From Cliona cf. orientalis (taxonomy: Eukaryota > Porifera > Demospongiae > Clionaida > Clionaidae): 64,000 bases of DNA. This document shows, in pieces, positions 1 to 13,158 of the stretch. The first letter of the stretch is position 1. The number at the start of each line of letters is the position of its first letter. The stretch lies in assembly GCA_963930775.1 (NCBI GenBank), contig CAWVNT010000209.1:248001-312000 (forward strand), written 5' to 3'. The translations under genes were made by a program, and so were the position numbers. The notes beneath the pieces are model-generated. The model did not search any database. It saw only the letters and a program-made list of their open reading frames with translations, and was not told where the DNA came from.

Positions 1-1030
1 ATAAGGCACGACACAATTCTGGTAAGAATTCTTGTTTTTACATATTCTTGTTCACATTCTTATTAGTAATTATTATGAAAAGTTTTACAGATATCTAATG
101 ACTTTTAGTACTTCAAATTTATCATAATGTCAAATTTCCTTAGCATTTCTAATGAAAGAGGTCACTTTGATTATCCCTCTTTATCTCAAGATTTTGAATG
201 GAAACCCTATGTAGAAATAGCTTTAATCTATCAAGTATTGACCAAACAATGTCTAAAAAAAGTATTTCCCACATCTAATGACTTTGTCCCAAATGGTTCT
301 AGCCTCCTTAAGTATGACCCTGAAAATACGTTAAATTATGAGGGGCTAGTAACAGTCTGAAAACATTTTTGAAAGATTGTGGAACAACAGTGATGCTCAT
401 CGGAAGGACGTGGTCTGTCTAGTGCAGTTTAATGGTTGTTGAGTGATGCAACTCCGAAGTGATTCATCTTCAAAATTTTGACAAGACTTGTGTGTGATGA
501 TGGTGCAATGTTTCTTGTTTCTAATCCGCATTTCGATTTGCGCGCAAACGTACGCATAAAAACCCGCGGGAGTCCATTCCGGAACAACGAATTCGTGAAA
601 ACGTTTCAAATTTGAACGAAAGTGGTCTTAAATCCCATTTACCCCAGTACAGCAGAAAGTAAGTTTAGGGGTAAGCTAGAGCACGACTAACTTGGCAAAA
701 TACAGTGTGATTAAATCTGTGAGATTGAAGAATAGAATCGATAAGCCTGTCATAACGCACCCATGCAGGGTTCGTAGATCAGTGTCTGGCTGAACTAGAC
801 TAAAGATGTCCTGACAACGAATCACAAACATCAATACTGGGTCTTCCGGTTGGTTTGAGAGCGAGGCTGTTCATAACACATCTGTCAATGAACGGCTCGG
901 TACACGGTGAGAAGGTTGTGGGTTACACAGATAAACCAATGTAATGTATGTGCTTAACATGAAAACCACGACATCTGAGTGAGGTTAAGAAGAGATTAGT
1001 CGTAAAGTATAAAGACTGTTATTACTAACA
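1..1030. other. non-coding, no gene recognised
   Basis: I recognise no gene here. A 77-codon ATG frame at 127-360 (+) has a protein-like composition but matches no family I know and has no clear splice signals. The rest is AT-rich sequence leading into the Bcl-2 exon. The end of the stretch is presumably its 5' UTR or an intron; no promoter could be called. Confidence 0.5.
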
Positions 1031-1438
1031 ATGAATACAAGGGAATTGGTGCAAGATTACATCAAATTTAGACTGGAACAGAAGGGGCTACGGTGGATAG
1101 GAGCCCCAGATCTCCCAGAACCAACCCCAGTACACACCACCATGAGGACATTAGGTTTGGAATTTGAGCAGAGATACAACGAAGTCTTCCAGGAGATGGG
1201 CAACCAGATACACATAACCCCAAACACAGCTCATCCAACTTTTACTGCGATTGTCAATGAGCTGTTCAGTGATGGGATCAAATGGGGCAGGGTTGTTGCC
1301 CTATTCAGCTTCGGAGGAAGCCTGGCTGTGGCTTGTATAGAAAAAGAAATGCCCCTATTAGTGGACCAAATAGTAGACTGGGTGAAAAATTATGTTGACG
1401 CTAACTTAGCTTCGTGGATAACGCAGCACGGAGGATGG
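1031..1438 (+). CDS. Bcl-2 family apoptosis regulator, first coding exon
   Basis: This exon encodes the N-terminal part of a multi-domain Bcl-2 protein, which controls mitochondrial outer-membrane permeability by binding BH3 segments of pro-apoptotic partners. Visible domains are BH4 at residues 3-20 (TRELVQDYIKFRLEQKGL), BH3 at about 36-49 (MRTLGLEFEQRY), BH1 at 76-96 (NELFSDGIKWGRVVALFSFG) and the start of BH2 at 128-136 (ASWITQHGGW). The frame stays open to 1522, but a GTGAGT donor follows directly after the Trp of BH2, the usual intron position in this family, so I end the exon at 1438. The following exon (end of BH2 and membrane anchor) was not found. BH4 and BH1 most resemble the pro-survival Bcl-2/Bcl-xL/Bcl-w group. 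In BH3 the usual Gly-Asp is Gly-Leu. The start is the first ATG (ACAATGA context), directly before BH4. Confidence 0.88.
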
Positions 1439-4400
1439 GTGAGTACAGTTACAATCATCAAACTTCTGATTTACGACTACTCCTTTGTGAGACCAATATA
1501 CTATGGTCGACAGATCAATTGAAAGATGAGTTGAAAAATTCTATAAGCAGGTTGTTCTACCAAAGTTGAAAATGTTCAGTAAATTTTGAATTGTGGAACC
1601 GTGCCAGATTTTGGATCTTCTGTGAAACTGAAACTTTATGAATGAAATAAAAGAAGGCAAAATAAAAAAGCATTACCGGTACCGGTACATCAGAATTTGC
1701 CAGACGTGGGCAATGGTATCGTGTAAAAGCACAAAAGTTGCGACGTGATTTGGGAAAAATTTGTTGGTTACGTGCACTAATGTATGATACCTTTCAAATA
1801 CTCTCCAATTGAAAAAAATCTCAAGTCATTCATACATTCTGTTAGATTGTGGCAATAAATTTCCCAAACACTTGACAGAACTCAAAAATATGGGCACTGT
1901 ACTGTTCAAAGTGTATGTTTTTCACAAGAGGAGTGGTCGTAGATGACAGGTAGTGAGTGTGGCAGGGTACAGACGAGAAGCTGCATGGATCTACAACCGG
2001 CTTTATCCATTCATGAATATTATGAATTCAACATGGCTTCACTCACTTGAGTGGGATGAAGGGAAAAGACAGTTATCGATTGAGAGATTGCATGCAAATA
2101 CAACACCGCAGTTACAGGCCTCACTACTGTTATCAACTCCAGAAGAATTGCTTTCCATGCAGCCCTTTTTTTTTAAACGCCGCGTTTGTACTGTCCGACC
2201 TGTCATATTTGACAACTTGACACAGCCTGAGAGACCTTGATGGATGTCAAGTATGACAGATGTACATGACATTGACAAATGTTGGTTATTTGATATTTTT
2301 CCTTCCTTGCTGGGGAGGAGGAAGCACATCCTGGGTGATTTTTTTTCGTTTCCATTGCGGCAGTTCATTATCATAATCAATGGAGTGTCGATTGGGCTGG
2401 AATTTGCATGAGCATGATGAATGGTTGGCAGTGTCAGAGTCTCAACTCCGAAACAATTAGCTTTCAATGCAGAATAGCTCGGAGGGAATTAATGCTAAAT
2501 TGATGTAACCGATAAACAGAACATCAAACAACTGGCCCGTTATTTACAGTTTACAGTTTACGGTTGGGTTATCAATAAGCCTCAGGAGGCGAGGTGAAGT
2601 GGTCACATGGCACTGTTTACATTCCATACCATCTACCAAACGTCATGTGCCAGAAACGGTATTTATAATAAATCTGTGGGAAAATGTTTTTATGGAGGAC
2701 GTGAACTCCTTTTGCGATAAGTGTTTGTACAGAGATTGTTCATACCTAGATAAAGCGACGTGATATTGACATGGTTTTGATGTTTGTGTTATCATTGAAA
2801 CATGTTTAGTGGCCCAGATTTTCAATCATTGATGTTAATCAGAAATAGCTCAACGGTTTTGTCAACTTGCTAAAAGTCCCCCACCAAAAAAATGGAAATT
2901 GCGGTTTTTACTTTCCTCACGTTTCACGTAAACTTTCCTTATTTATATTTCTAAGCAAAAAATGTACACATTACAAACATCTAAATTTAGTACACGTGGG
3001 AAATTTCAGAAAAATACACGAAAAATCCAGTACAGAACCAAAAGTTAAAAATTATGAAAAATGCATCCTTTCCAGTTCAACCACGAATCCCCGTGTAACC
3101 TAATGTCTAATGCATGTACATACATTAGTGAAGAAGACAAACTCTTTGACTACACTAGATACCACTTACAACGTGTTCGGTTACTATGGACATTGAAAAG
3201 AACATCTCTGATTGACACCGGTGTTAAAATAAGTTGATTACAATGAGTACTGCTTACGGTGAGCTATTGGTACTTGGACCCACATAAGTGACATTAGACT
3301 ATGATTAGTACCTGTTGACAACATTGCTGTTCATTCAAATACGTACACACCTAAGAGATCAAATTTTTGTGCAACGGGAGGTCTCATTAAATTTTCAAGT
3401 ATCAAGATCTTAGGAATAACATTTCAATTCACGACAATTGATCTCGCAATTGAAAGGGATCTGACCAACAAGGCGGTGATCAAGACACTCCTTTGTAAAC
3501 GTAAACAGTGGTACCAGATCACTTAAGGTATTTTTCGTGGTGACACTTTTGCACTGATTTGCTTACATCTCAGAGGTTTACGGAATAGCCTTTTTATTGA
3601 CGTAAAAGAGATTTAAAAAAATTGTAAGATTTCTCAGAACCTGATGACTCCGGATCTGCCCATCCCAGAATATCGGGACAGTTGTATCATAGTTTTGAAG
3701 ACTTTCTTCTTTGGAGCAAATACTCATCATTTTCTTGCTAGGTTTTACAAGTAGAAAGAGTTTCCTGTTCATGTGATGACAGTATTTAGTTTTTCAGTTG
3801 AGACTTCAGTTGCGTGTCTTTTTTCACAATAATTGAAACGGGCACAGAGGAAGAAATTTTCGATTTTCAGTGACTCACAAAAATGCCCCTTCGAAATGCT
3901 CATTCTTGCATACTGACTGCATTGATACATTTCTCTGTGGCAAATTGTCAAGAATGACTTGTGTATCGACTACTTCAAAGACACCATTGAATATTATATC
4001 TAGACTTCATTTTCAGCTTATCACCTCCTGATCGATGCACTGCAGAACAAAGCCTGTTAGATTTCATTCTGAATTTCACTGCAGGGGAAGTTTGCACAAC
4101 AGCGATGTTGTCACCTTTCCCACATTACTGACCAAAAGTGGCCTGTAGTATTGTGAATTTACCCAAATATGTTGAGTATCGTGCGCAAACAACGGGAAAC
4201 ATTACCCTCAGATGTGATGGTTTAGTTGCATGTGAAGTGCGCATACCACCCGCCCCTCTTGTTTGGGAAGAAAATCTGGAGTGAATTTGGACAACAGCTG
4301 TTCATTGCGAGCGCTTTTGTTTAGGGACGTGAAGGGCCAATTCCACACCTAATGGCCCGTGCTTAATTTCTCACTTTTGCTTTTTGGAGTTGTTCGTGAT

Positions 4401-4933
4401 AAGAGTGTTTTTGTTTTTTCGATTAAACAGGCTTTTGTTCGAGTTAATTCCTTCCGACAGGTAATCGTTTCTGTTCCGTTTACCCACCCGCAAACCTAAC
4501 GGACGAACAAGCGGTTCACACAAAAAGTTGGGGGGGGGGGGGGGTCTGGGAATAAAGAATGGAGAAGGAAAAAACCACCCTCTGTTTGAGTCTCAATTTT
4601 TACCCCCTACACTAAAGATTATTCGGGAAAATACTGGAACAGTTGTGCATAATGTTTGCCCTGTTTGTGACATGTTTTCTTTGTGTGGTACACAACGTTC
4701 TGATATTAGCAAAATCAACAATTTTAAAAATGGATCAAAAGATCTTAAAATGTTAAACCGAAGTACGTCATGTTTATTTGTGGTGATATATTGCTCAAAG
4801 GCAGAAAATAACCACTTCAAAAATGAAGGCAATTATTTTTCAAACGATTCTATTTAAAATCCTTTCATGCAGGCAGATAGACAATTTATGTAGCTTTTCC
4901 CTGTGACAAACATGCCTTAAATAACATCTTTTT
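1439..4933. other. intron and/or intergenic DNA, nothing recognised
   Basis: The first bases are the donor of the intron after the Bcl-2 exon. I looked for a matching BH2/transmembrane exon and did not find one. A few short frames exist on both strands but none has domain signal. A run of 14 G lies near 4529-4542. I see no RNA gene or mobile-element end. Confidence 0.5.
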
Positions 4934-5150
4934 GGTGGCTCGTTAGAGTCACCTTAGTGGTCGATTGGCTGTTTTTGCCCCAAAATTTTGGGCCCGTGGT
5001 GGGGACCTACGAAGGCCTTTTGCGGCTCTGTGAATGTACATTGGGTGGTGGTTCTATTTTCAGGTGGTGGGGACACCTCACCACTATAGGTGGTAATCGA
5101 AGTTTTTTTTGCCGCAGGTGGTGGGGACCCTAAAACCTAGTATAAGTTCG
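4934..5150 (+). repeat. 200-bp linker module of the minisatellite (copy 1)
   Basis: A non-pyrimidine module beginning GGTGGCTCGTTAGAG, passing through GCCCCAAAATTTTGGGC and ending just before the core. Further copies lie at about 6770-6985 (+), 7436-7650 (+), 10434-10625 (+) and 8848-9018 (- strand). Partial copies lie near 8460-8545 (-) and 11005-11095 (+). It shows that the array grew by duplicating and inverting long segments as well as by slippage of the 12-bp core. Confidence 0.85.
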
Positions 5151-8100
5151 TTTCACTCGTCTCGCCCCCGTCTCGCCCCCTGTCTCGCCCCTGTCTCGCT
5201 CCCTGTCTCGCCCCCTGTCTCGCTCCCTGTCTCGCTCCCTGTCTCGCCCCCTGTCTCGCTCCCTGCCTCACAGGTGTCAGGTGGTGGGGACCCTAAAACC
5301 TAGTATAATTTGTCTCACTCACTGTCTCACAGGTGTCAGGTGGTGGGGACCCTAAAACCTAGTATAATTTGTCTCGCCCCTGTCTCGCTCCCTGTCTCGC
5401 CCCTTGTCTCGCTCCCTGTCTCGCCCCTTGTCTCGCTCCCTGTCTCGCCCCCTGTCTCGCCCCTTGTCTCGCTCCCTGTCTCGCCCCCTGTCTCGCTCCC
5501 TGTCTCGCCCCCTGTCTCGCTCCCTGTCTCGCCCCCTGTCTCACTCCCTGTCTCACAGGTGTCAGGTGGTGGGGACCCTAAAACCTAGTATAATTTGTCT
5601 CGCCCCTGTCTCGCTCCCTGTCTCGCCCCTTGTCTCGCTCCCTGTCTCGCCCCCTGTCTCGCCCCTTGTCTCGCTCCCTGTCTCGCCCCCTGTCTCGCTC
5701 CCTGTCTCGCCCCCTGTCTCACAGGTGTCAGGTGGTGGGGACCCTAAAACCTAGTATAATTTGTCTCGCCCCTGTCTCGCTCCCTGTCTCGCCCCTGTCT
5801 CGCTCCCTGTCTCGCCCCTTGTCTCGCTCCCTGTCTCGCCCCTTGTCTCGCTCCCTGTCTCGCCCCCTGTCTCACTCCCTGTCTCACAGGTGTCAGGTGG
5901 TGGGGACCCTAAAACCTAGTATAATTTGTCTCGCCCCTGTCTCGCTCCCTGTCTCGCCCCTTGTCTCGCTCCCTGTCTCGCCCCTTGTCTCGCTCCCTGT
6001 CTCGCTCCCTGTCTCGCCCCCTGTCTCACCCCTGTCTCGCTCCCTGTCTCACCCCCTGTCTCGCCCCCTTGTCTCGCTCCCTGTCTCGCCCCCTGTCTCG
6101 CTCCCTGTCTCACCCCCTGTCTCGCTCCCTGTCTCGCCCCCTGTCTCGCTCCCTGTCTCACAGGTGTCAGGTGGTGGGGACCCTAAAACCTAGTATAATT
6201 TGTCTCACCCCTGTCTTGCTCCCTGTCTCGCTCCCTGTCTCGCCCCTTGTCTCGCTCCCTGTCTCGCCCCCTGTCTCGCTCCCTGTCTCGCTCCCTGTCT
6301 CACCCCCTATCTAGGTTTTAGTGTCCCCACCAAAATGCTACAATGTAAGGTCCCCACTACCAGGAGGGGCATGGGGTGAGGGAGTGAGACAGGGAGCGAG
6401 AGAGGGGGTGAGAGAGGGGGTGAGACAGGGGGCGAGACAGGGCACGACACAGGGGGCGAGACAGGGAATGAGACAGAGGGTGAGATGGGGCAAAACAAAA
6501 TTATACTAGGTTTTAGGGTCCCCACCAAAATGCTACAATGTAAGGTCCCCACCACCATGAGGGGCATGGGGTGAGAGAGTAAGACAGGGAGTGAGACAGG
6601 GGGCGAGACAGGGGGTGAGACAGGGGCGAGACAAGTGAAATGAAATTATACTAGGTTTTAGGGTCTACTAAAGTGACTCTAATGAACCGCCAACTAGGTT
6701 TTAGGGTCCCCACCACCTGACACCTGTGAGACAGCGAGCGAGACAAATTATACTAGGACCCTAAAACCTAGTTGGTGGTTTGTTAGAGTCACTTTAGTGG
6801 TCGATTGACTGTTTTTGCCCCAAAATTTTGGGCCTGTGGTGGGGACCTACGAAGGCCTTTTGCAGCTCTGTGAATGTACATTGGGTGGTGGTTCTATTTG
6901 CAGGTGGTGGGGACACCTCACCACTATAGGTGGTAATCGAAGTTTTTTTGCCGCAGGTGGTGGGGACCCTAAAACCTAGTATAATTTTGTTTTGCCCCGT
7001 TTTGCCCCCTGTCTTGCGCCTGTCTCGCTCCCCATCTCACCCCCTGTCTCGCTCCCTGTCTCAATCTCTCACCCCATGCCCCTCATGGTGGTGGGGACCT
7101 TACATTGTAGCATTTTGGTGGGGATCCTAAAACCTAGTATAATTTTGTTTTGCCCTGTCGCACTTCTGTCTCACCCCGTCTCACTCCCTGTCTTGCTCCC
7201 TGTCTCGCCCCCTGTCTCACCCCATCTCGCTCCGTGTCTCACTCCCTCACCCCATGCCCCTCATGGTGGTGGGGACCTTACATTGTAGCATTTTGGTGGG
7301 CACCCTAAAACCTGTCTAGTCCCCTGTCTCGCTCCCTGTCTCACAGGTGTCAGGTGGTGGGGACCCTAAAACCTAGTATAATTTGTCTTGCTCACTGTTT
7401 CACAGGTGTCAGGTGGTGGGGACCCTAAAACCTAGTTGGTGGTTCGTTAGAGTCACTTTAGTGGTCGATTGGCTGTTTTTGCCCCAAAATTTTGGGCCCA
7501 TGGTGGGGACCTATGAAGGCCTTTTGCAGCTCTGTGAATGTATATGGCATGGTGGTTCTATTTGCAGGTGGTGGGGACACCTCACCACTATAGGTGGTAA
7601 TCGAAGTTTTTTTGCCACAGGTGGTGGGGACCCTAAAACCTAGTATAATTTTGTTTTGCCCCGTCTCGCCCCCTGTCTTGCCCCTGTCTCACTCCCTGTC
7701 TTGCCCCCTGTCTCACCCCGTCTCGCTCCCTGTCTCACTCTCTCACCCCATGCCCCTCATGGTGGTGGGGACCTTACATTGTAGCATTTTGGTGGGGACC
7801 CTAAAACCTAGTATAATTTCGTTTTGCCCCATCTCACCCTCTGTCTCACCCTGTCTTGCTCCCTGTCTCGCCCCCTGTCTCACTCCCTGTCTCACTCCCT
7901 GTCTTGCTCCCTGTCTCGCCCCCTGTCTCGCTCCCTGTCTCACCCCCTATCTAGGTTTTAGTGTCCCCACCAAAATGCTACAATGTAAGGTCTCACAGGT
8001 GTCAGGTGGTGGGGACCCTAAAACCTAGTATAATTTGTCTCGCCCCTGTCTCGCCCCTGTCTCACTCCCTGTCTCGCCCCCTGTCTCGCTCCCTGTCTCG

Positions 8101-11100
8101 CCCCCTGTCTCGCTCCCTGTCTTGCCCCCTGTCTCGCTCCCTGTCTCGCCCCCTATCTAGGTTTTAGTGTCCCCACCAAAATGCTACAATGTAAGGTCCC
8201 CACCACCATGAGGGGGCCCCCTGTCTTGCCCCCTGTCTCACCCCCTGTCTAGGTTTTAGTGTCCCCACCAAAATACTACAATTTAAGGTCCCCACCACCA
8301 TGAGGGAGCATGGGGTGAGGGGGGCAAGACAAGGAGTGAGACAGGGGGCAAGACAGGGGGTGAGACAGGGAGCATGACAGGGGGCAAGACAAGGAGCAAG
8401 ACAGGGAGTGAGACAGGGAGCAAAACGGGGCGAGATGAATTTATGCTAGGTTTTAGGGTCCTTACCACCTGCGGCAAGAAAACTTTGATTACCACCTATA
8501 GTGGTGAGGTGTCCCCACCACCTGCAAACTGAACCACCACCCAATGTGAGACAGGGAGTGAGACAGGGGGCAAGACAGGGAGCAAGACAGGGAGCGAGAC
8601 AGGGGGCGAGACAGGTTTTAGTGTCCCCACCAAAATGCTACAATGTAAGGTCCCCACCACCATGAGGGGCATGGGGTGAGGGAGTGAGACAGGGAGCAAC
8701 AGAGGGGGTGAGACAAGGGGCGAGACCGGGCACGAGACAGGGGGCAAGACAGGGGCGAGACAGGGAGCGAGACAGGGGCAAGACAGGGAGCGAGACAGGG
8801 GCAAGACAGGGGGCAAGACGGGGCAAAACGAAATTATACTAAGTTTTAGGGTCTCCACCTATAGTGGTGAGGTGTCCCCACCACCTGCAAATAGAACCAC
8901 CATCCCATATACATTCACAGAGGTGCAAAAGGCCTTCGTAGGTCCCCACCATGGACCCAAAAGTTTGGGGCAAAAACAGCCAATCGACCACTAAATTAAC
9001 TCTAACAAACCACCAACTAGGTTTTAGGGTCCCCACCACCTGACACTTGTGAAACAGCGAGCGAGACAAATTATACTAGGTTTTAGGGTTCCCACCACCT
9101 AACACCTGTGAGACAGGGAGTGAGACAGGGGGTGAGACAGGGAGCAAGACGTCTCATGCCCTGTCTCACCCCCTCTCTTGCTCCCTATCTCACTCCCTCA
9201 CCCCATGCCCCTCATTGTGGTGGGGACCTTACATTGTAGCATTTTGATGGGGACACTAAAACCTAGATAGGGGGCGAGACAGGGAGCAAGACAGGAAGCG
9301 AGACAGAGGGCAAGACAGGGGCGAGACAAGGAGCGAGACAGGGAGCAAGACAGGGGCGAGACAGGGAGCGAGACAGGGGGCGAGACAGGGAGCATTGTAC
9401 AAAACTTGTCTTGCCCCCTGTCTCGATCCCTCTCTCGCTCCCTGTCTCGCCCCCTGTCTCGCTCCCTGTCTCACCCCCTGTCTCGCTCCCTGTCTCGCCC
9501 CCTGTCTGTCTCGCCCCTATCTCGCTCCCTGTCTCGCCCCCTGTCTCGCTCCCTGTCTTGCCCTATCTCGCTCCCTGTCTCGCCCCCTGTCTGTCTCGCC
9601 CCCTGTCTGTCTCGCTCCTGTCTCACTCCCTGTCTCGCCCCTGTCTCGCTCCCTGTCTCGCCCCCTGTCTGTCTCGCCCCTGTCTCGCTCCCTGTCTCGC
9701 CCCCTGTCTCGCCCCCTATCTCGCTCCCTGTCTGTCTCGCCCCTGTCTCGCCCCCTGTCTCGCTCCCTGTCTCGCCCCTGTCTCGCTCCCTGTCTCACCC
9801 CCTGTCTGTGTCACCCCTGTCTAGCTCCCTGTCTCGCCCCCTGTCTGTCTCACCCCTGTCTCACCCCCTGTCTCACTCCCTGTCTCGCTCCCTGTCTCGC
9901 CCCCTGTCTCACTCCCTGTCCCACCCCCTGTCCCGCCCCCTGTCTTGTCCCTTGTCTCGCTCCCTGTCTTGCTCCCTGTCTCGCCCCCTGTCTCGCCCCT
10001 GTCTAGCTCCCTTATTAACAAATTATACTAGGTTTTAGGGTCTCCACCACCTGACACCTGTGACACAGGTCAGACAGGTGAGACAGGGAGCGAGACAGGG
10101 GGTGAGACAGGGAGCGAGACAGGGGGCGAGATAGGGAACGAGACAGGGGGCGAGACAGGGGGTGAGACAAGTGAAACGAAATTATACTAGGTTTTGGGGT
10201 CCCCACCACCTGCGGCAAAAAAAACTGTCTCGTTCCCTGTCTCACAGGTGTCAGGTGGTGCGGACCCTAAAACCTAGTATAATTTGTCTCGCCCCTGTCT
10301 CGCTCCCTGTCTCACCCCCTGTCTCGCTCCCTGTCTCACAGGTGTTAGGTGGTGGGAACCCTAAAACCTAGTATAATTTGTCTCACTCGCTGTTTCACAG
10401 GTGTCAGGTGGTGGGGACCCTAAAACCTAGTTGGTGGTTCGTTATTGGTGGTTTGTTAGAGTTAATTTAGTGGTCGATTGGCTGTTTTTGCCCCAAACTT
10501 TTGGGTCCGTGGTGGGGATCTATGAAGGCCTTTTGCACCTCTGTGAATGTATATGGGATGGTGGTTCTATTTGCAGGTGGTGGGGACACCTCACCACTAT
10601 AGGTGGAGAGCCTAAAACTTAGTATAATTTCATTTTGCCCCGTCTTGCCCCCTATCTTGCCCCCTGTCTTGCTCCCTGTCTCACTCTCTCACCCCATGCC
10701 CCTCATGGTGGTGGGGACCTTACATTGTAGCATTTTGGTGGGGACCCTAAAACTTAGTATAATTTCGTTTTGGCCCATCTCACCCTCTGTCTCACCCCTG
10801 TCTCACTCCGTCTTGCCCCCTGTCTCACGCCCGGTCTCGCCCCTTGTCTCACCCCCTCTCTTGCTCCCTGTCTCACTCCCTCACCCCATGCCCCTCATGG
10901 TGGTGGGAACCTTACATTGTAGCATTTTGGTGGGGACACTAAAACCTGTCTCGCCCCCTGTCTCGCTCCCTGTCTCGCTCCCTGTCTCACATTGGGTGGT
11001 GGTTCGGTTTGCAGGTGGTGGGGACACCTCACCACTATAGGTGGTAATCAAAGTTTTCTTGCCGCAGGTGGTGGGGACCCTAAAACCTAGCATAAATTCG

Positions 11101-11318
11101 TCTTGCCCCGTTTTGCTCCCTGTCTCACTCCCTGTCTTGCTCCTTGTCTTGCCCCCTGTCACGCTCCCTGTCTCACCCCGTCTTGCCCCGTCTCACTCCT
11201 TGTCTTGCCCCCCTCACCCCATGCTCCCTCATGGTGGTGGGGACCTTAAATAGTAGTATTTTGGTGGGGACACTAAAACCTAGACAGGGGGTGAAAGTTT
11301 CATTAGGTGGCTCGTTAA
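4934..11318. repeat. complex minisatellite, 12/24-bp core with inverted blocks
   Basis: About 6.4 kb built on a pyrimidine-rich 12-bp core (CTCGCCCCCTGT or CTCGCTCCCTGT), usually alternating as a 24-bp dimer. The core runs are punctuated by a conserved linker containing GGTGGGGACCCTAAAACC, often followed by TAGTATAATTTGTCTC. Blocks at about 6310-6660, 8295-8830, 9060-9150, 9265-9395 and 10080-10170 carry the core on the other strand, so the array is a mosaic of direct and inverted segments. The purest core run is 9405-10010. Both outer edges carry GGTGGCTCGTTA. Open frames in all phases reflect a core length divisible by three and are not genes. Confidence 0.95.
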
Positions 11319-11845
11319 GGGGGAATAGATCTGTACTTTTGGGATTTTTTTGGGGGGGTTTTCAGCACCCACTGTATGAAGGAATCTCGAGACTTGGCTA
11401 TTTCCAACTGTCAACTTTAATTTGGTTGGGAGGCATCAGTTGATGACGGATTACCCCCTTGCAAGGTCTCCTTCGGGAGCTCTTGCCTCCCTGCATCTGC
11501 AGACGGAGGAAGAGTTTGGTGCTTAAAAGACAGGGGGAGGCAGTGGTCAAAATTTCCAAATTGGGGGGGGAGGGGAACCCCTGATAAATTTTTTAAATTT
11601 TTGGTAAAATCAATTTTGGGGCGTTTTTCCAACATGATGGTGAAGTATGAGTTTATTCTGATAAAGTTAACAGGGAGAAATAATCAATTTAGTTTTCAAA
11701 ATTTTCATCATTTTTTCAAAACGAGTGGATTATGTCTGTATTGGTTTAAATCAATTTTTCAATGTCCCCTGAGTACCCCTAAAAAATGTTGTGTTGATCG
11801 GAAAAAGTTAAGTAGTTTTGATAAAGAAATAATGCTCATCTGGTT
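11319..11845. other. spacer between two satellite regions
   Basis: Low-complexity stretches (G and T runs) and unique-looking sequence. No gene or known repeat was recognised. Confidence 0.5.
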
Positions 11846-13080
11846 CCTCAAGTGTACTTCCCACCCCAAGTGTACCACCCTAGAATAGTTTCTACATGTC
11901 CCTAGTGTGCCCCCAAGGTGTCCCAGGTTGATGCAAAAGGGTTGAGTATTTTTTATAAGTGTTTAACTTTTGCATGGTTGGGGACCTTTTTGGCATTTTA
12001 ATTTCCAAACTCATCTGGTTCCGTAAGTGTACTTCCCACCCCAAGTGTACCACCCTAGAATAGTTTCTACATGTCCCTAGTGTGCCCCCAAGGTGTCGCG
12101 GGTTGGTGCAAAACAGTTGAGTATTTTTTATAAATGTTTAACTTTTGCATGGTCGGGGCCCTTCTTGCCATTTTAATTTCCGCGCTCGTCTGCTTCCCCA
12201 AGTGTACTTCCCACCCCAAGTGTACCACCCTAGAATAGTTTCTACATGTCCCTAGTGTGCCCCCAAGGTGTCCCGGGTCGGTGCGAAAGGGTTGAGTATT
12301 TATTATAAGTCTTTAACTTTTGCATGGTCGGGGCCCTTCTTGCCATTTTAATTTCCGCGCTCGTCTGGTTTCCCAAGTGTACTTCCCACCCCAAGTGTAC
12401 CACCCTAGAATAGTTTCTACATGTCCCTAGTGTGCCCCCAAGGTGTCCCGGGTCAGTGCGAAAGGGTTGAGTATTTTTTATAAGTATTTAACTTTTGCAT
12501 GGTCGGGGCCGTTCTTGCCATTTTAATTTCCGCGCTCATCTGGTTCCCCAAGTGTACTTCCCACCCCAAGTGTACCACCCTAGAATAGTTTCTACATGTC
12601 CCTAGTGTGCCCTCAAGGTGTCCCGGGTCGGTGCGAAAGGGTTGAGTATTTTTTATAAGTCTTTAACTTTTGCATGGTCGGGGCCCTTCTTGCCATTTTA
12701 ATTTCCGCGCTCGTCTGGTTTCCCAAGTGTACTTCCCACCCCAAGTGTACCACCCTAGAATAGTTTCTACATGTCCCTAGTGTGCCCCCAAGGTGTCCCG
12801 AGTCGGTGCGAAAGGGTTGAGTATTTTTTATAAGTGTTTAACTTTTGCATGGTCGGGGCCCTTCTTGCCATTTTAATTTCCGCGCTCGTCTGGTTCCCCA
12901 AGTGTACTTCCCACACCAAGTGTACCACCCTAGAATAGTTTCTACATCTCCTTAGTGTGCCCCCAAGGTGTCCCGGCTCAGTGTGAAAGGGTTGAGCATG
13001 TGTGAAAAGTGTTTATTTTTTGTGTTGTTCATACTGATCTCACTTGGCAAGTACAATTTCCAGCCCCAGGGTATCACTCT
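11846..13080 (+). repeat. 175-bp satellite, seven units
   Basis: The phrase AAGTGTACTTCCCAC recurs at about 11850, 12025, 12200, 12375, 12550, 12725 and 12900, an exact 175-bp period. Each unit also carries CACCCTAGAATAGTTTCTAC and TTTAACTTTTGCATGGTCGG. Units differ by a few substitutions. The last unit degenerates into the TA repeat. Two or more diverged copies of the same unit reappear at 61555-61790, in front of the second OTU-finger gene. Confidence 0.95.
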
Positions 13081-13088
13081 AGAACCAG

Positions 13089-13155
<67 letters not shown>
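13089..13155. repeat. TA dinucleotide microsatellite
   Basis: About 33 uninterrupted TA units at the junction between the 175-bp and the 184-bp satellite. The open frames across it (IYIYIY) are artefacts. Confidence 0.97.

Positions 13156-13158
<3 letters not shown>

Noticed and set aside
397-609. 70-codon - strand frame
   Set aside because: Starts at TTG, no domain, no splice context.
1953-2467. Overlapping frames on both strands considered as the next Bcl-2 exon
   Set aside because: No BH2 or transmembrane segment and no matching acceptor.
5109-10245. Many long open frames on both strands in the minisatellite (CLAPCLAP, SLSRPLSR, RQGARQGA)
   Set aside because: The 12-bp core is a multiple of three, so all phases stay open; there is no start context, splice signal or domain.
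5280-11270. CCCTAAAACC linkers as telomere-like repeats
   Set aside because: They occur singly between core blocks, never as a tandem TTTAGGG or TTAGGG array.
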